Positions 32,791-41,539 of a stretch of DNA of 64,000 bases are shown here, in pieces; positions within the stretch are counted from its first letter, which is position 1; every line of letters starts with the position of its first letter. Location: positions 1 to 64,000 of the forward strand of contig CAIKWZ010000001.1 of the NCBI GenBank assembly GCA_903831255.1. Reading direction: 5' to 3'. A model generated the notes under the pieces. The model saw only the letters and a program-made list of their open reading frames with translations, was not told the origin of the DNA and ran no database searches. The DNA comes from an uncultured Alphaproteobacteria bacterium (GTDB lineage: Bacteria > Pseudomonadota > Alphaproteobacteria > Caulobacterales > Hyphomonadaceae). Position numbers and translations under genes: made by a program.

Positions 32791-35394
32791 TTATCCCTTG
32801 AAGGCGAACCCTACCCAGAACTGACGTCCATAGGAGTTGTAGTCGCGGACGATGTCGAGATTGGGACCGAAATAGTTGACCTTGTCCTCATCAGTCGCAT
32901 TACGCACCTCGGCGATCAGCTCACGGCCGACGCCGAGCTCAAGACGGGCCTGCAGGTCCAGCTGTCGGGTTTCGCCATCCTTACGGTTGGCTGCGCCCGG
33001 GTTCAGGCTCGCAGAGGCCGGGTTCGCCGCCGTCGGCGTTTCAGACACATAAGCGTAGGTCGCTCTCGCACGGAAGGGACCGTCCTCGTAGAACACTGCG
33101 AGATTGGCCAGCATATCCGCCTGGCCGGTCAGAACCCCATCTACAAAGCGCCCCGCCGTTGGCGTACGCAGCCTGACTGCGCCGTCAATCCACGTTGCAT
33201 TCGCTGATACGCCGAAGTTCGACAGCAGGCCGGGAAGGAAGTCGAGGCGGTTGCGTACAAACGCGACCTCCAGCCCCTTTATGGTCGCGCTGTCGGCGTT
33301 TACGGGCTGATTCACCACCGTCTGAACGCCGTTAACAGCCTCGAGGGTCTGAAGCGTTACAATCTCGTCGCCAACGTCTTTATGAAACACACCGAGACTG
33401 ATCATTCCCTGATCGCCTGGGAGATAGGTCTCCACAGACGCCTCGTAGGTCTCGCCCCGGCGCGGCTGCAGGTCGGCATTGCCGCGGCTGATGCTTCCGT
33501 CTGAGGCGATGGTTTCAGCTCCGCCCAGACTGCTGAGATTCGGGCGGCCCACGGCCTGCGCATAGCCGAACCGGAGCTTCCACGACGGCGTCAGATCATA
33601 GCTGGCCGTCAACGACGGCAGGATGCGGGTGTCCTTCCCGTCCTGACTGACCCGCGTGAAGGCATCGGTGGTGACGCCCGACACCACTGTCGAGCGCCGG
33701 CTGAAGCGCTCCACGTCCGTGAGCGTTTCTTCATAACGCAGGCCGAGGATCACCGTGTGACGGTCGGTTCGGTGATGAGCCATGGCATAAAGAGCGTTGA
33801 CCTGCTCTTCTACGACCCAGTCCGACCCGACCGACTGACGAGCGGTGTTCAGAGTATCCACGCGAAACTGGGCTCGGTTCTGATTGAAGAATGTCTGGAA
33901 CTTATCAAAGTCGACAAAGAGCTGGCTGAAGCCGGCGAAGATGGGCGTATAGGCCTGGCTGGCTGTGAACCCCTCGAGGCTGAGGGTTCCGGGCAGATAC
34001 CCGTTGAAGATGGTCTGGGTCCGGTCATTGTCCCGTGTGATCTGGCGCATGCGCGCCCCAAATCCAGCGCCCCATCCCCGATCGCCGGGGCCCGCGTTGA
34101 ACCCGTAATCGATGGCGGCCTCGAGCACGTACTCGTCGCTGTCATCTTCATACGGCGCATAACTGGTGAATGCATAGGATGCCGGCTGATTGAAACGAGG
34201 GTCGAGGCGGGTGGCGACAGGGACACCCCCCACCAGGCCGACATCAAAGGTCGCCTGCGGCGATGCCAGTGTGAACAGGACCTCGTTCGACGGCTCGCGG
34301 AAGGTCGCCTCTGAGTAGGAGGCTCTTACGCTGAACTCATGATCCTCATCCGGGCGGAGATCGCTCCAGAGCTGCGACACAAAAAGCGGCTTCTCGATAG
34401 GATAATCGTTAAACCTCACAAAGCTGCCATTGGCGGCCGTTCCATTCCGCAGCCGCTGGGAGTGGCGCAGCTCATTGTCATCCTGACGGAAGTAAACCAG
34501 AGAGGCGCCGGCCTCGAACTCGTTTGTAGGACGGTACTCAAACTTCAGGACGCCGCCATAGCGATCGACTGAGTTGGGATAGGTCGACCAAAGCAGATCG
34601 GTTGCGCCGAAAGCGGTCGTAGCGGGCTGGGGGGTGGAGGTGATCCCAACGGGAACAAGCTGCGGCAGGAGACGCTCCTGGTCCCGGTGCTTGCGACTCC
34701 AGCTTCCACTGAACAGAACGCCGAACTGACCGCGATCTCCAAAGGTCGAGGAGACGGTTCCATCCATTCTCAGGTTTGCCGCGTCATCGCCCTTGCGTCC
34801 ATATCCCTTGCCGGGAACATCCTGACTGTCGGACAGTCCGACAAAGGCGTTGGCAGCGACATAAAGGCCCGACTGGTCGAAGGCTGACCGGCTCACGAGA
34901 TTGACGGTACCGCCGATGGCGTTTCCATCGAGGTCTGGCGTACGCGCTTTAAGGACTTCGATCCGCTTCACCGCGGTTGAAGGGATCGCCTCCATGTTGA
35001 GCTGTCGATTACCGCGTTCGGCGTTGGCCATGACCGCGCCGTCGAATGTTCCCAGAGTATAGCTCGGGTTCAGACCACGAATGGAGACGTAGCGGCCTTC
35101 ATCTTCGTCAAAGACCGTCTGAACGCCGGGGAGCCGTCGAAAGCTGTCGGCTATGTTGTAGTCGGGCTGCTGACCGATGTCGTCGCTCGAGAGATACTCC
35201 GCGATTGTTTCACTCTCACGCTTGGCTTCGATCGCCTCAGAGTTCTGGGCGCTGTAACCCACGACCCGCACCACCTCTGTCGCTGCAGGCGCGTCCTGGG
35301 CCACGGCGACCGGCGCCAAAGAGAGGCCGACGAGCGCTGTCGTCGAGCGCATGAGCGCACGGGAAAATCTGGCCTTGTCGGACACTCTGAACAT
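32791..35394 (-). CDS. TonB-dependent receptor, Xanthomonas/Caulobacter type
   Basis: 867 residues with a signal peptide (cleavage at VAVAQ). The plug domain (about 35-170) has a clear start, IGQQPDYNIADSFRRLPGVQ, then DEDEGRYVSIRGLNPSYTLG, the pattern of the TonB-Xanth-Caul subfamily, which mainly imports oligosaccharides or other large molecules. The 22-strand barrel follows, ending in an aromatic C-terminal strand (SYGRQFWVGFAFKG). AGGAGA precedes the ATG. It forms an operon with the propeller gene. There is no adjacent glycosidase, so the substrate cannot be named. Confidence 0.93.
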   Translation of the reverse strand: MFRVSDKARFSRALMRSTTALVGLSLAPVAVAQDAPAATEVVRVVGYSAQNSEAIEAKRESETIAEYLSSDDIGQQPDYNIADSFRRLPGVQTVFDEDEGRYVSIRGLNPSYTLGTFDGAVMANAERGNRQLNMEAIPSTAVKRIEVLKARTPDLDGNAIGGTVNLVSRSAFDQSGLYVAANAFVGLSDSQDVPGKGYGRKGDDAANLRMDGTVSSTFGDRGQFGVLFSGSWSRKHRDQERLLPQLVPVGITSTPQPATTAFGATDLLWSTYPNSVDRYGGVLKFEYRPTNEFEAGASLVYFRQDDNELRHSQRLRNGTAANGSFVRFNDYPIEKPLFVSQLWSDLRPDEDHEFSVRASYSEATFREPSNEVLFTLASPQATFDVGLVGGVPVATRLDPRFNQPASYAFTSYAPYEDDSDEYVLEAAIDYGFNAGPGDRGWGAGFGARMRQITRDNDRTQTIFNGYLPGTLSLEGFTASQAYTPIFAGFSQLFVDFDKFQTFFNQNRAQFRVDTLNTARQSVGSDWVVEEQVNALYAMAHHRTDRHTVILGLRYEETLTDVERFSRRSTVVSGVTTDAFTRVSQDGKDTRILPSLTASYDLTPSWKLRFGYAQAVGRPNLSSLGGAETIASDGSISRGNADLQPRRGETYEASVETYLPGDQGMISLGVFHKDVGDEIVTLQTLEAVNGVQTVVNQPVNADSATIKGLEVAFVRNRLDFLPGLLSNFGVSANATWIDGAVRLRTPTAGRFVDGVLTGQADMLANLAVFYEDGPFRARATYAYVSETPTAANPASASLNPGAANRKDGETRQLDLQARLELGVGRELIAEVRNATDEDKVNYFGPNLDIVRDYNSYGRQFWVGFAFKG

Positions 35395-36230
35395 CGCTGA
35401 TCTCCTGCTTTCAGACGCCGGCAGGATCTACGGGGGCGAGATGACGGATTTTCGACATGTTCATCAAGGTTTGATGACATTCGGCGACGGTACGTCACGG
35501 CCGCCTGCTTGCGCATCCGGACGAGCGCGGGCCGAACGAGGTGAGGAAGTCCACGATAGAGCTGAAGGACAGCACGGGCCGACAGCCGTTCTTGTCACTG
35601 CTCCTGCAGGCATCCATGGTTCTTCGGCCCAGACAGGGAGTTATCTCCAGAACGGACGCGACAACGGAGGCCGATTTAAGGATCCTGTAGGCCCAGATGC
35701 TTAGAGACCCGATCGATGAGCCCTGATCCGCGATCATGCGCACAGCCCTCATCCGACAACAAAGGAGGGGCCGCAGACCGTTGAAACGGCGCAGGACGCG
35801 CCGGCCCTCACGTACGTGAACGTGGAGAGCGGCGACAGATCCGGGAGCGACTTCCTTTGAGCGCTCTTGTGATCGATCTGAACAGTGATCCGGCGCTCAT
35901 CCTGAGTCTTTCCCATTCTGAGGCGCTGTGCGAACCCGCAGCCTAAGTCAAACCGGGGACCGATGTGCGGAGGGCGTATCCGATCCCATTAGAGAGACTG
36001 TCCGGACAAGGCCAACCTTAATCAGATCCCCCCTCTTCCGAAGAGAGACATCGATGGGTGCGGGAGGGGATGTGACTAACTGACGTCCCGATTGAGGCGA
36101 TCATCGACGACCTCACGAAGACGCCGGCGCCCTCAAAGCGCCCCATTTCCAGAGCTTGTGCAAGGCCCCCGTGCGAGAGATAGCCTCGCTTTATCCCTGA
36201 GACGACTTTGTCTGAAACCGAGATTACGCC
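35395..36230. other. Long gap without recognisable gene
   Basis: Contains the divergent promoters of the TonB-receptor operon and the membrane-protein gene. Several frames of 60-120 codons exist on both strands but none has a ribosome site plus family-like text. One (minus strand, 36018-36230) reads SGIKRGYLSHGGLAQALEMG, which I cannot place. A decayed gene or an RNA is possible. Confidence 0.4.
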
Positions 36231-36806
36231 ATGACGACCGCTGCGCCCCCTCCCCGCGACTCGAGTCTTGAGGAGGTTGCCCCCCATTCACGGGCTGTTC
36301 GCTGGCGCCTGTGGATAATCGCTGGCGTGATCTGGCTGTCGGCGCTGGCGGCGAACTTTCTTTTCGCAGAGTGGAACTGGGGCGCAGAGGATTTCATCAT
36401 TCTGGCCGCTCTCCTCTTCGGCGGATGCGGTTGCGTAGAGCTTGTCTCCCGGCTTAATGCGGGCGTGACCTATCTCGGAGGCTTTGGGCTGCTTCTTCTT
36501 GGGATGATGCTCCTTGCATGGATCAATCTGGCCGTGGGGGTCATCGGCAGCGAAGATCACCCGGGAAACCAGATGTTCCTTGCTCTGCCCGTGATCGCCC
36601 TCCTCGGTGCGCTGATCTTTCGCTTTCGGCCCCGCGGGCTGGCGATGACGATGACGGCAGTGGCCGCAGGGCAGTTCGCCATTGCGGTCATTGCGTACGT
36701 CTCCGGTATGGCGTTCATTTTCCCGATGACAGGCGCGTTTATAGCGGTTTGGATGACGTCTGCCTGGCTTTTCCGGAAATCTGCGGTTGGCATCGTGAGG
36801 ACCTGA
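36231..36806 (+). CDS. Small inner-membrane protein, function unknown
   Basis: 191 residues with about five or six membrane segments after a 25-residue cytoplasmic start: IIAGVIWLSALAANFLFA, FIILAALLFGGCGCVELV, LLLLGMMLLAWINLAVGVIG, LALPVIALLGALIFRF and others. No motif I recognise. It precedes the DUF3429 gene by 155 bases on the same strand. Confidence 0.7.
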   Translation: MTTAAPPPRDSSLEEVAPHSRAVRWRLWIIAGVIWLSALAANFLFAEWNWGAEDFIILAALLFGGCGCVELVSRLNAGVTYLGGFGLLLLGMMLLAWINLAVGVIGSEDHPGNQMFLALPVIALLGALIFRFRPRGLAMTMTAVAAGQFAIAVIAYVSGMAFIFPMTGAFIAVWMTSAWLFRKSAVGIVRT

Positions 36807-36961
36807 CGGGCGGACCACCGAAAGGTAGAGCGTCGTCTACGCCGCACGGAATCTTTCATCCTCGGGTGAGCCACGCCGGACCTCTTGCGTCCTATGATGG
36901 TGACGCGGAGCGTTCGATGACCTACCATCGTCTCTCTCAACTCAACCGGTAGACGTGATCC

Positions 36962-37414
36962 ATGCCTTCATCCCGCATCGCCCGCCTCGCCTATGGTCTG
37001 GGAGCGGCCGGTCTGCTGCCTCAGGGGGCGGTGATCCTCGCCCTGCTGGCCGGCGGTTCAAGTCTCAGATTCATGGCCACCGTGCTGGGATTTGCTTATC
37101 CTGCTCTCATCCTCAGCTTTCTCGGCGGCGTCTGGTGGGGCCTCGCGGCTCGGGCGCCTGAGCGAGCGCCGGGCTGGCTTTGGGTCGTCGCCGTCGTCCC
37201 GAGCCTGATCGCGTTCGCTGCGTGCTTTCCGCTTGCGGCGGGCGGTGGTTGGCCTGTGGCCTCCCTGACGGCGGTGGGACTGAGCCTGATAGGGTCCGTT
37301 GCAGTCGACTTTCGTCTTGCGCGAATGGGGCTCTGCCCTGAAGGCTGGATGGCTCTTCGGGTACCGCTCTCGATCGGCCTGGGGTCAATGACACTCCTGA
37401 TCACGGTGCTTTGA
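36962..37414 (+). CDS. DUF3429 membrane protein
   Basis: 150 residues, five membrane segments. YGLGAAGLLPQGAVILALLA, then ALILSFLGGVWWGLA and the ending DFRLARMGLCPEGWMALRVP match DUF3429, a small inner-membrane family whose role is not known. The conserved SFLGGxxWG motif is intact. Confidence 0.85.
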   Translation: MPSSRIARLAYGLGAAGLLPQGAVILALLAGGSSLRFMATVLGFAYPALILSFLGGVWWGLAARAPERAPGWLWVVAVVPSLIAFAACFPLAAGGGWPVASLTAVGLSLIGSVAVDFRLARMGLCPEGWMALRVPLSIGLGSMTLLITVL

Positions 37415-37657
37415 CCAGAACTTTACATGTCCAGTGCGCAGTAGCGCGTGTCGCTGGTCCGAGGGATCATGGCTCGCTAAAACCCTGACGTGTCAGCCGT
37501 GCCGAGACCTGTGAGCGCTCACCAGGGGCTCAAGGCGGCCTATGTCATCCGCGGTCGTGATCCAACAGATCGTCAACTCCCCATCTGGCGGGTCAACGGC
37601 TTTCGTGGGAGAGGAGCCCCGGCTGGATGAATTCAGGCCAGACGATGGAGACCGGAA

Positions 37658-38620
37658 TTGGGCGGATGGGATGTACTGCTGTCTCCCGTGATCCTGTTTT
37701 TTGTCCTCGGCGCCCTGGCGGCGTTTGCGAGGTCGGATCTCTCCATTCCTGAATCGATCGCAAAGGGCATGTCGCTCTACCTGATGGCGTCCATCGGCCT
37801 CAAAGGCGGCGTTCAGGTTGCGGCCGCGGGCCTCTCGGTTGAAATCCTGCTCGCCGCCATAACAGGGCTCGCTCTGAGCTTTCTCATACCCGTGCCCGCC
37901 TTCCTCCTTCTTCGACGCGCGGGACGGTTGGATCCCATCAACGCCGCCGCAGTCGCCGCTCACTACGGATCGGTAAGCGTGGTGACGTTCGTGACCGGTG
38001 TGGAGACCCTCACTGCGGCCGGCATACCTCCAGCGGGCTATATGGTCGCCGTGATGGCGCTGATGGAGACCCCGGCGATCATCATCGGACTTCTGCTGGC
38101 GCGCCGGACCTCCGGCGCGGCGTTACCAACCCGCGGAGGCCTGTTCCACGAAACCGTTCTGAACGGGTCTGTGGTTCTCCTGCTTGGAAGCTTCCTCATC
38201 GGTTTCATTACCGGCAAGGATGGCTTCGCGCCGGTGGCGCCCGTGTTCGATACCGCATTCCGGGGCGTCCTCTGCCTGTTCCTGCTCGACATGGGGCTGA
38301 TCGCCGCCCGGCGCCTTCAGGACGCCCGTGCGCTGACCGCTCGGACGGCTGCTCTGGCCGTCCTCCTTCCCATATGCAACGGAACCATCGGCGTCCTGAC
38401 AGGCGCCCTGATAGGGCTCGACACCGGCTCGGCGGCGGCGCTCGGAATTCTCGCGGGAAGCGCCTCTTACATCGCAGTGCCTGCGGTGATCCGTCAAACC
38501 CTGCCGCAGGCGGATCCCGGCCTTTACCTGGGGATGTCGCTCGCGGTCACATTCCCCTTCAACATCACACTCGGGATTCCCCTCTACACAATGCTGGCGG
38601 AAAGGATCGTCGGATCATGA
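37658..38620 (+). CDS. sbtA: Sodium-dependent bicarbonate permease SbtA
   Basis: 320 residues, ten membrane helices in two inverted halves. The SbtA (DUF897) signatures are present: MASIGLKGGVQVA in the first half, AAAVAAHYGSVSVVTFVTGV, and the repeat-half equivalent ILAGSASYIAVPAVIRQTLP. The family imports HCO3- with Na+. The start is TTG at 37658 with GGAG upstream. Its stop overlaps the sbtB start (ATGA). In cyanobacteria it feeds carbon fixation. This window shows no carboxysome or RuBisCO, so here it probably supplies bicarbonate for carboxylases. Confidence 0.92.
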   Translation: MGGWDVLLSPVILFFVLGALAAFARSDLSIPESIAKGMSLYLMASIGLKGGVQVAAAGLSVEILLAAITGLALSFLIPVPAFLLLRRAGRLDPINAAAVAAHYGSVSVVTFVTGVETLTAAGIPPAGYMVAVMALMETPAIIIGLLLARRTSGAALPTRGGLFHETVLNGSVVLLLGSFLIGFITGKDGFAPVAPVFDTAFRGVLCLFLLDMGLIAARRLQDARALTARTAALAVLLPICNGTIGVLTGALIGLDTGSAAALGILAGSASYIAVPAVIRQTLPQADPGLYLGMSLAVTFPFNITLGIPLYTMLAERIVGS

Positions 38621-38928
38621 CGGAAACTGTGGAGCGCCGGCGCATCGAAGTCCTAGTTGACGCGCCCCTGGTGAAATCCGTTGTCCGGGCCTCGGAGGAG
38701 GCGGGAATACGCGGATATACTCTCCTGCCAACGCTCGGGGGCGCAGGCGCGGGCGGCCGATGGTCCGACGATCAGGTCTCGGGCGCCCAGTCCAAGGTGA
38801 TCTTCCTCACCGTGACGACGCAGGCCAAATGCGATGCCCTGACCGATCGACTGGCGCCGATCCTCGAGAGCCATGGCCTCGTTCTGTTCATCAGCCCGGT
38901 CGATGTTGTCCGGGCTGAAAAATTCTGA
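38617..38928 (+). CDS. sbtB: PII-like regulator SbtB
   Basis: 103 residues, a PII-like ferredoxin fold translationally coupled to sbtA. RIEVLVDAPLVKSVVRASEE, GIRGYTLLPTLGGAGAGGRW (T-loop region) and VIFLTVTTQAKCDALTDRLA follow the SbtB pattern. In cyanobacteria SbtB trimers bind cAMP, AMP or ADP and lock SbtA. The redox-sensing cysteine pair found at the C-terminus of some SbtB proteins is absent. The longer frame that opens at 38374 is only read-through of another frame; the ATG at 38617 is the natural start. Confidence 0.88.
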   Translation: MTETVERRRIEVLVDAPLVKSVVRASEEAGIRGYTLLPTLGGAGAGGRWSDDQVSGAQSKVIFLTVTTQAKCDALTDRLAPILESHGLVLFISPVDVVRAEKF

Positions 38929-38975
38929 TCTCTGCAGGACATCGAGTATCCGAGACCGCGTTGACCGGAGCATCC

Positions 38976-39872
38976 ATGAACCAGGCGATACGCGGCGTCG
39001 TGGAGACCGGCGGCCTCAGCTTTCACTTTGACGAAGCAGGAAGCGGACCGGACGTAGCGCTCTTTCTCCACGGTTTTCCTGAAAGCCGTCATTCCTGGCG
39101 GCGTCAGCTGCCTCACCTCGCCAGTCTTGGGTGGAGGGCTGTCGCGTTCGACCAGCGGGGATATGGGGATTCAAGCCGCCCCAGAGGCGTTGCGGCCTAC
39201 GATATTCACCACCTGGTCTCGGATGTCGCCGATATGTTCGACGCCCTGGAGGCGCGCAGACGTATCCTGATCGCTCATGACTGGGGCGGCGCTGTCGCCT
39301 GGGCCTTCGCCGTGAACGAGGTTCGCCCGCTCGATGCGCTGATCGTTCTCAACATGCCTCATCCGGACATATTCCTCCGCGCACTGCGAACCGACGTGCG
39401 CCAGATTCTCAGGTCCTGGTATATCGGCTTTTTCCAGATACCCCTGATCCCCGAGCTGCTGCTGACCGCCGGAGGGGCGAAGGCGCTCGAACAGGCCTTC
39501 ACCTCAATGGCGGTTCATCCCGACGCCTTCTCAAAGGAGGATCTCGACCACTACCGGGCGAATGCCCTCAAGCCCGGCGCGATGACTGCGATGATCAACT
39601 GGTATCGTGCAGCGGCGCGCACAGGGCTGGCCTTCAGGACGGATGGCGCACCGCTCGCCATTCACACACCGACGCTGTTGATCTGGGGCGAGGCGGACAC
39701 CGCGCTCGGCCTTCCTCTCACGGAGGGCTATGAGCGTTATGTGACAGACTTCACCCTGAAACGACTGCCGGGGGTATCCCACTGGGTCCAGCAGGAGGCG
39801 CCCGATGAGGTCAATCATCATATCGAGGCCTTTATGCGGCAGAAGGGTCTTATCCTGCCTGCGGCCCCCTGA
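38976..39872 (+). CDS. Alpha/beta hydrolase, epoxide-hydrolase-like
   Basis: 298 residues from the ATG at 38976, preceded by GGAG; a TTG lies 15 bases upstream. The oxyanion motif HGFPESRHSWRRQL (near 30-43), FDQRGYGDSSRP, and the nucleophile elbow AHDWGGAVAW with Asp point to the epoxide hydrolase / haloalkane dehalogenase branch. The acid is probably Asp in WGEADTALG and the His lies in PGVSHWVQQEAP. The cap domain is between. The substrate is unknown. It begins a three-gene unit with the thioesterase and nitronate monooxygenase genes, with gaps of about 50 bases. Confidence 0.88.
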   Translation: MNQAIRGVVETGGLSFHFDEAGSGPDVALFLHGFPESRHSWRRQLPHLASLGWRAVAFDQRGYGDSSRPRGVAAYDIHHLVSDVADMFDALEARRRILIAHDWGGAVAWAFAVNEVRPLDALIVLNMPHPDIFLRALRTDVRQILRSWYIGFFQIPLIPELLLTAGGAKALEQAFTSMAVHPDAFSKEDLDHYRANALKPGAMTAMINWYRAAARTGLAFRTDGAPLAIHTPTLLIWGEADTALGLPLTEGYERYVTDFTLKRLPGVSHWVQQEAPDEVNHHIEAFMRQKGLILPAAP

Positions 39873-39923
39873 CACCGAAGGATTTGATGGTTATCTCGTG
39901 AGGCCGATCGAGGAGACGACAGC

Positions 39924-40355
39924 ATGGCCGATGACATGAGCCCTAATCTTGCTCCGATGTTCATGGAGCGCCAGTTGGGCGCCCTGCCGGATCTCCTCGG
40001 CCTGGAATGGGAGATCATTCAGAAGGGTTTTGCGAAGGGCCGCTTCAGGGTCGAACCCCGTCACATGGCGCCAAATGGCTTCCTTCACGCAGCCAGCGTC
40101 ATCGCACTGGCGGACACCGCATGCGGATACGGATGCGTCGCCTCTCTGCCCGATGGCGCAGGCGGGTTCACGACCGTCGAACTCAAGAGCAATTTCGTGG
40201 GAACGGCCCGTGACGGCCATGTCATCTGCGAAGCGCGTCTGATCCACGGCGGACGCACCACGCAGGTCTGGGATGCGGAGGTCCGTCACGAGGAGAGCGG
40301 AAAACTGATGGCCCTGTTCCGCTGCACACAGTCGATCCTGCAGCCCCGATCCTGA
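39924..40355 (+). CDS. PaaI-family acyl-CoA thioesterase (hotdog)
   Basis: 143 residues with GAGGAGACGACAGC before the ATG. The hotdog fold of the PaaI/4HBT family is shown by PRHMAPNGFLHAASVIALAD, where Asn-Gly and the helix Asp form the active site, and by VELKSNFVGTARDGHVICEA. It would hydrolyse a CoA thioester in the cytoplasm. The neighbouring oxidative genes fit acyl or aryl degradation. Confidence 0.87.
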   Translation: MADDMSPNLAPMFMERQLGALPDLLGLEWEIIQKGFAKGRFRVEPRHMAPNGFLHAASVIALADTACGYGCVASLPDGAGGFTTVELKSNFVGTARDGHVICEARLIHGGRTTQVWDAEVRHEESGKLMALFRCTQSILQPRS

Positions 40356-40408
40356 AGACATCGACACCTCCAGTCCCGGATCCAGCACGCCATGAGAGCC
40401 CTCCGTCC

Positions 40409-41425
40409 TTGACGCCTCCCCTTCTGCCGACTCGCTTCACAGAGCTTTTCGGGCTGACGACGCCGATCGCCCTTGCGCCAATGGCCATGGCCAGCGGTGG
40501 CTCGCTGGCCGCCGCCTGCGCGAATGCCGGAGCGCTCGGACTTCTCGGCGGAGGGTATGGCGATCCCGACTGGATCGAGGCGGAGCTGGGGCGAGCATCC
40601 GACCTTATTCGGACCGATCCTTTCGCCCGGTCCCGTCTCGGCTGCGGGTTCATCACGTGGAAGCTCGATCAGGACCGACGGGCGCTTGACCGCCTCCTCG
40701 AAAGCGAGGCGCCTCCCCGGACGATCATGCTCTCCTTCGGCGATCCAAGGCGGTACGGGCCCGACATCCGTTCGGTCGGGACCCGGCTGATCTGCCAGGT
40801 GCAGACCCTGGCCCAGGTCCCGATGGCGCTTGAAGCTGGCGCGGATGTCGTTTGCGCGCAGGGCGGAGAGGCCGGCGGACACGGGGTGAGCGGCTCTCAA
40901 AATCGGGGAACGTTCACGCTGGTTCCGGAGATCGCCGACTTTCTCGCCTCTCAGTCGCCCGATACGCTCCTCCTTGCGGCGGGGGGCGTCGCAGACGGTC
41001 GCGGACTGGCGGCCGCCCTGATGCTGGGCGCCGACGGCGCTCTTGTGGGGTCGAGGCTCTGGGCCTCCGCTGAATCCCTCGCCGCTGACGGCGCGAAGAG
41101 GCAGGCCGTGGGAGCCAGCGGAGATATGAGCGTGCGAAGCCCGGTCTTCGACATCATCCGGGATATTCCCTGGCCCGCTCCTTATGACTTCCGAGCCCTG
41201 AGAAACGCTCTCCACGTAAAGTGGGAAGGTCGGATCGAGGCGCTAAAGAGCGATCCCTCCGAGGCGCGTGCGGAGTATCAGGCGGGCCTGAAAGCGGGCG
41301 ATTATTCGCGTATCCACACGCCTGTCGGCGAAGGGGCTGGCCTCATACGCGCCATCGATCCTGCGGCCGATATCATCCGCTCCATGACCCAGGATGCGCT
41401 TGAACGTCGAAGGCTGCCGGGCTGA
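40409..41425 (+). CDS. Nitronate monooxygenase family flavoenzyme
   Basis: 338 residues, TIM-barrel FMN enzyme. TTPIALAPMAMASGGSLAAA at the N-terminus, then GADVVCAQGGEAGGHGVSG and LLAAGGVADGRGLAAALMLG, GADGALVGSRLWAS for the phosphate site, are the family pattern. The start is TTG at 40409. Members oxidise propionate 3-nitronate or act as 2-nitropropane dioxygenases or quinone reductases. The catalytic His of class I may be the one in GGHG. It is the last gene of the unit; a T-tailed terminator lies 55 bases downstream. Confidence 0.9.
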   Translation: MTPPLLPTRFTELFGLTTPIALAPMAMASGGSLAAACANAGALGLLGGGYGDPDWIEAELGRASDLIRTDPFARSRLGCGFITWKLDQDRRALDRLLESEAPPRTIMLSFGDPRRYGPDIRSVGTRLICQVQTLAQVPMALEAGADVVCAQGGEAGGHGVSGSQNRGTFTLVPEIADFLASQSPDTLLLAAGGVADGRGLAAALMLGADGALVGSRLWASAESLAADGAKRQAVGASGDMSVRSPVFDIIRDIPWPAPYDFRALRNALHVKWEGRIEALKSDPSEARAEYQAGLKAGDYSRIHTPVGEGAGLIRAIDPAADIIRSMTQDALERRRLPG

Positions 41426-41480
41426 CCTCAGCCCGATGGAGGCTGAGACAGCCACCCCTCGAGGGAGACGCGACTTTAAG

Positions 41481-41518
41481 GGCTGCTCCGATCGTGCTTT
41501 AAGAGCGCAGCCTTTTTT
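41481..41518 (+). terminator. Intrinsic terminator
   Basis: GGCTGC (41481-41486) pairs with GCAGCC (41507-41512), with an inner CTC/GAG pairing, followed at once by six T (41513-41518). This is the most canonical intrinsic terminator I saw in the window and it closes the hydrolase / thioesterase / monooxygenase unit. Confidence 0.75.
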
Positions 41519-41539
41519 CATACGCCTGGACGCCTGATC

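Noticed and set aside
35351-35704. 117-codon frame upstream of the TonB receptor
   Set aside because: Starts inside the receptor gene on the opposite strand and shows no domain pattern.
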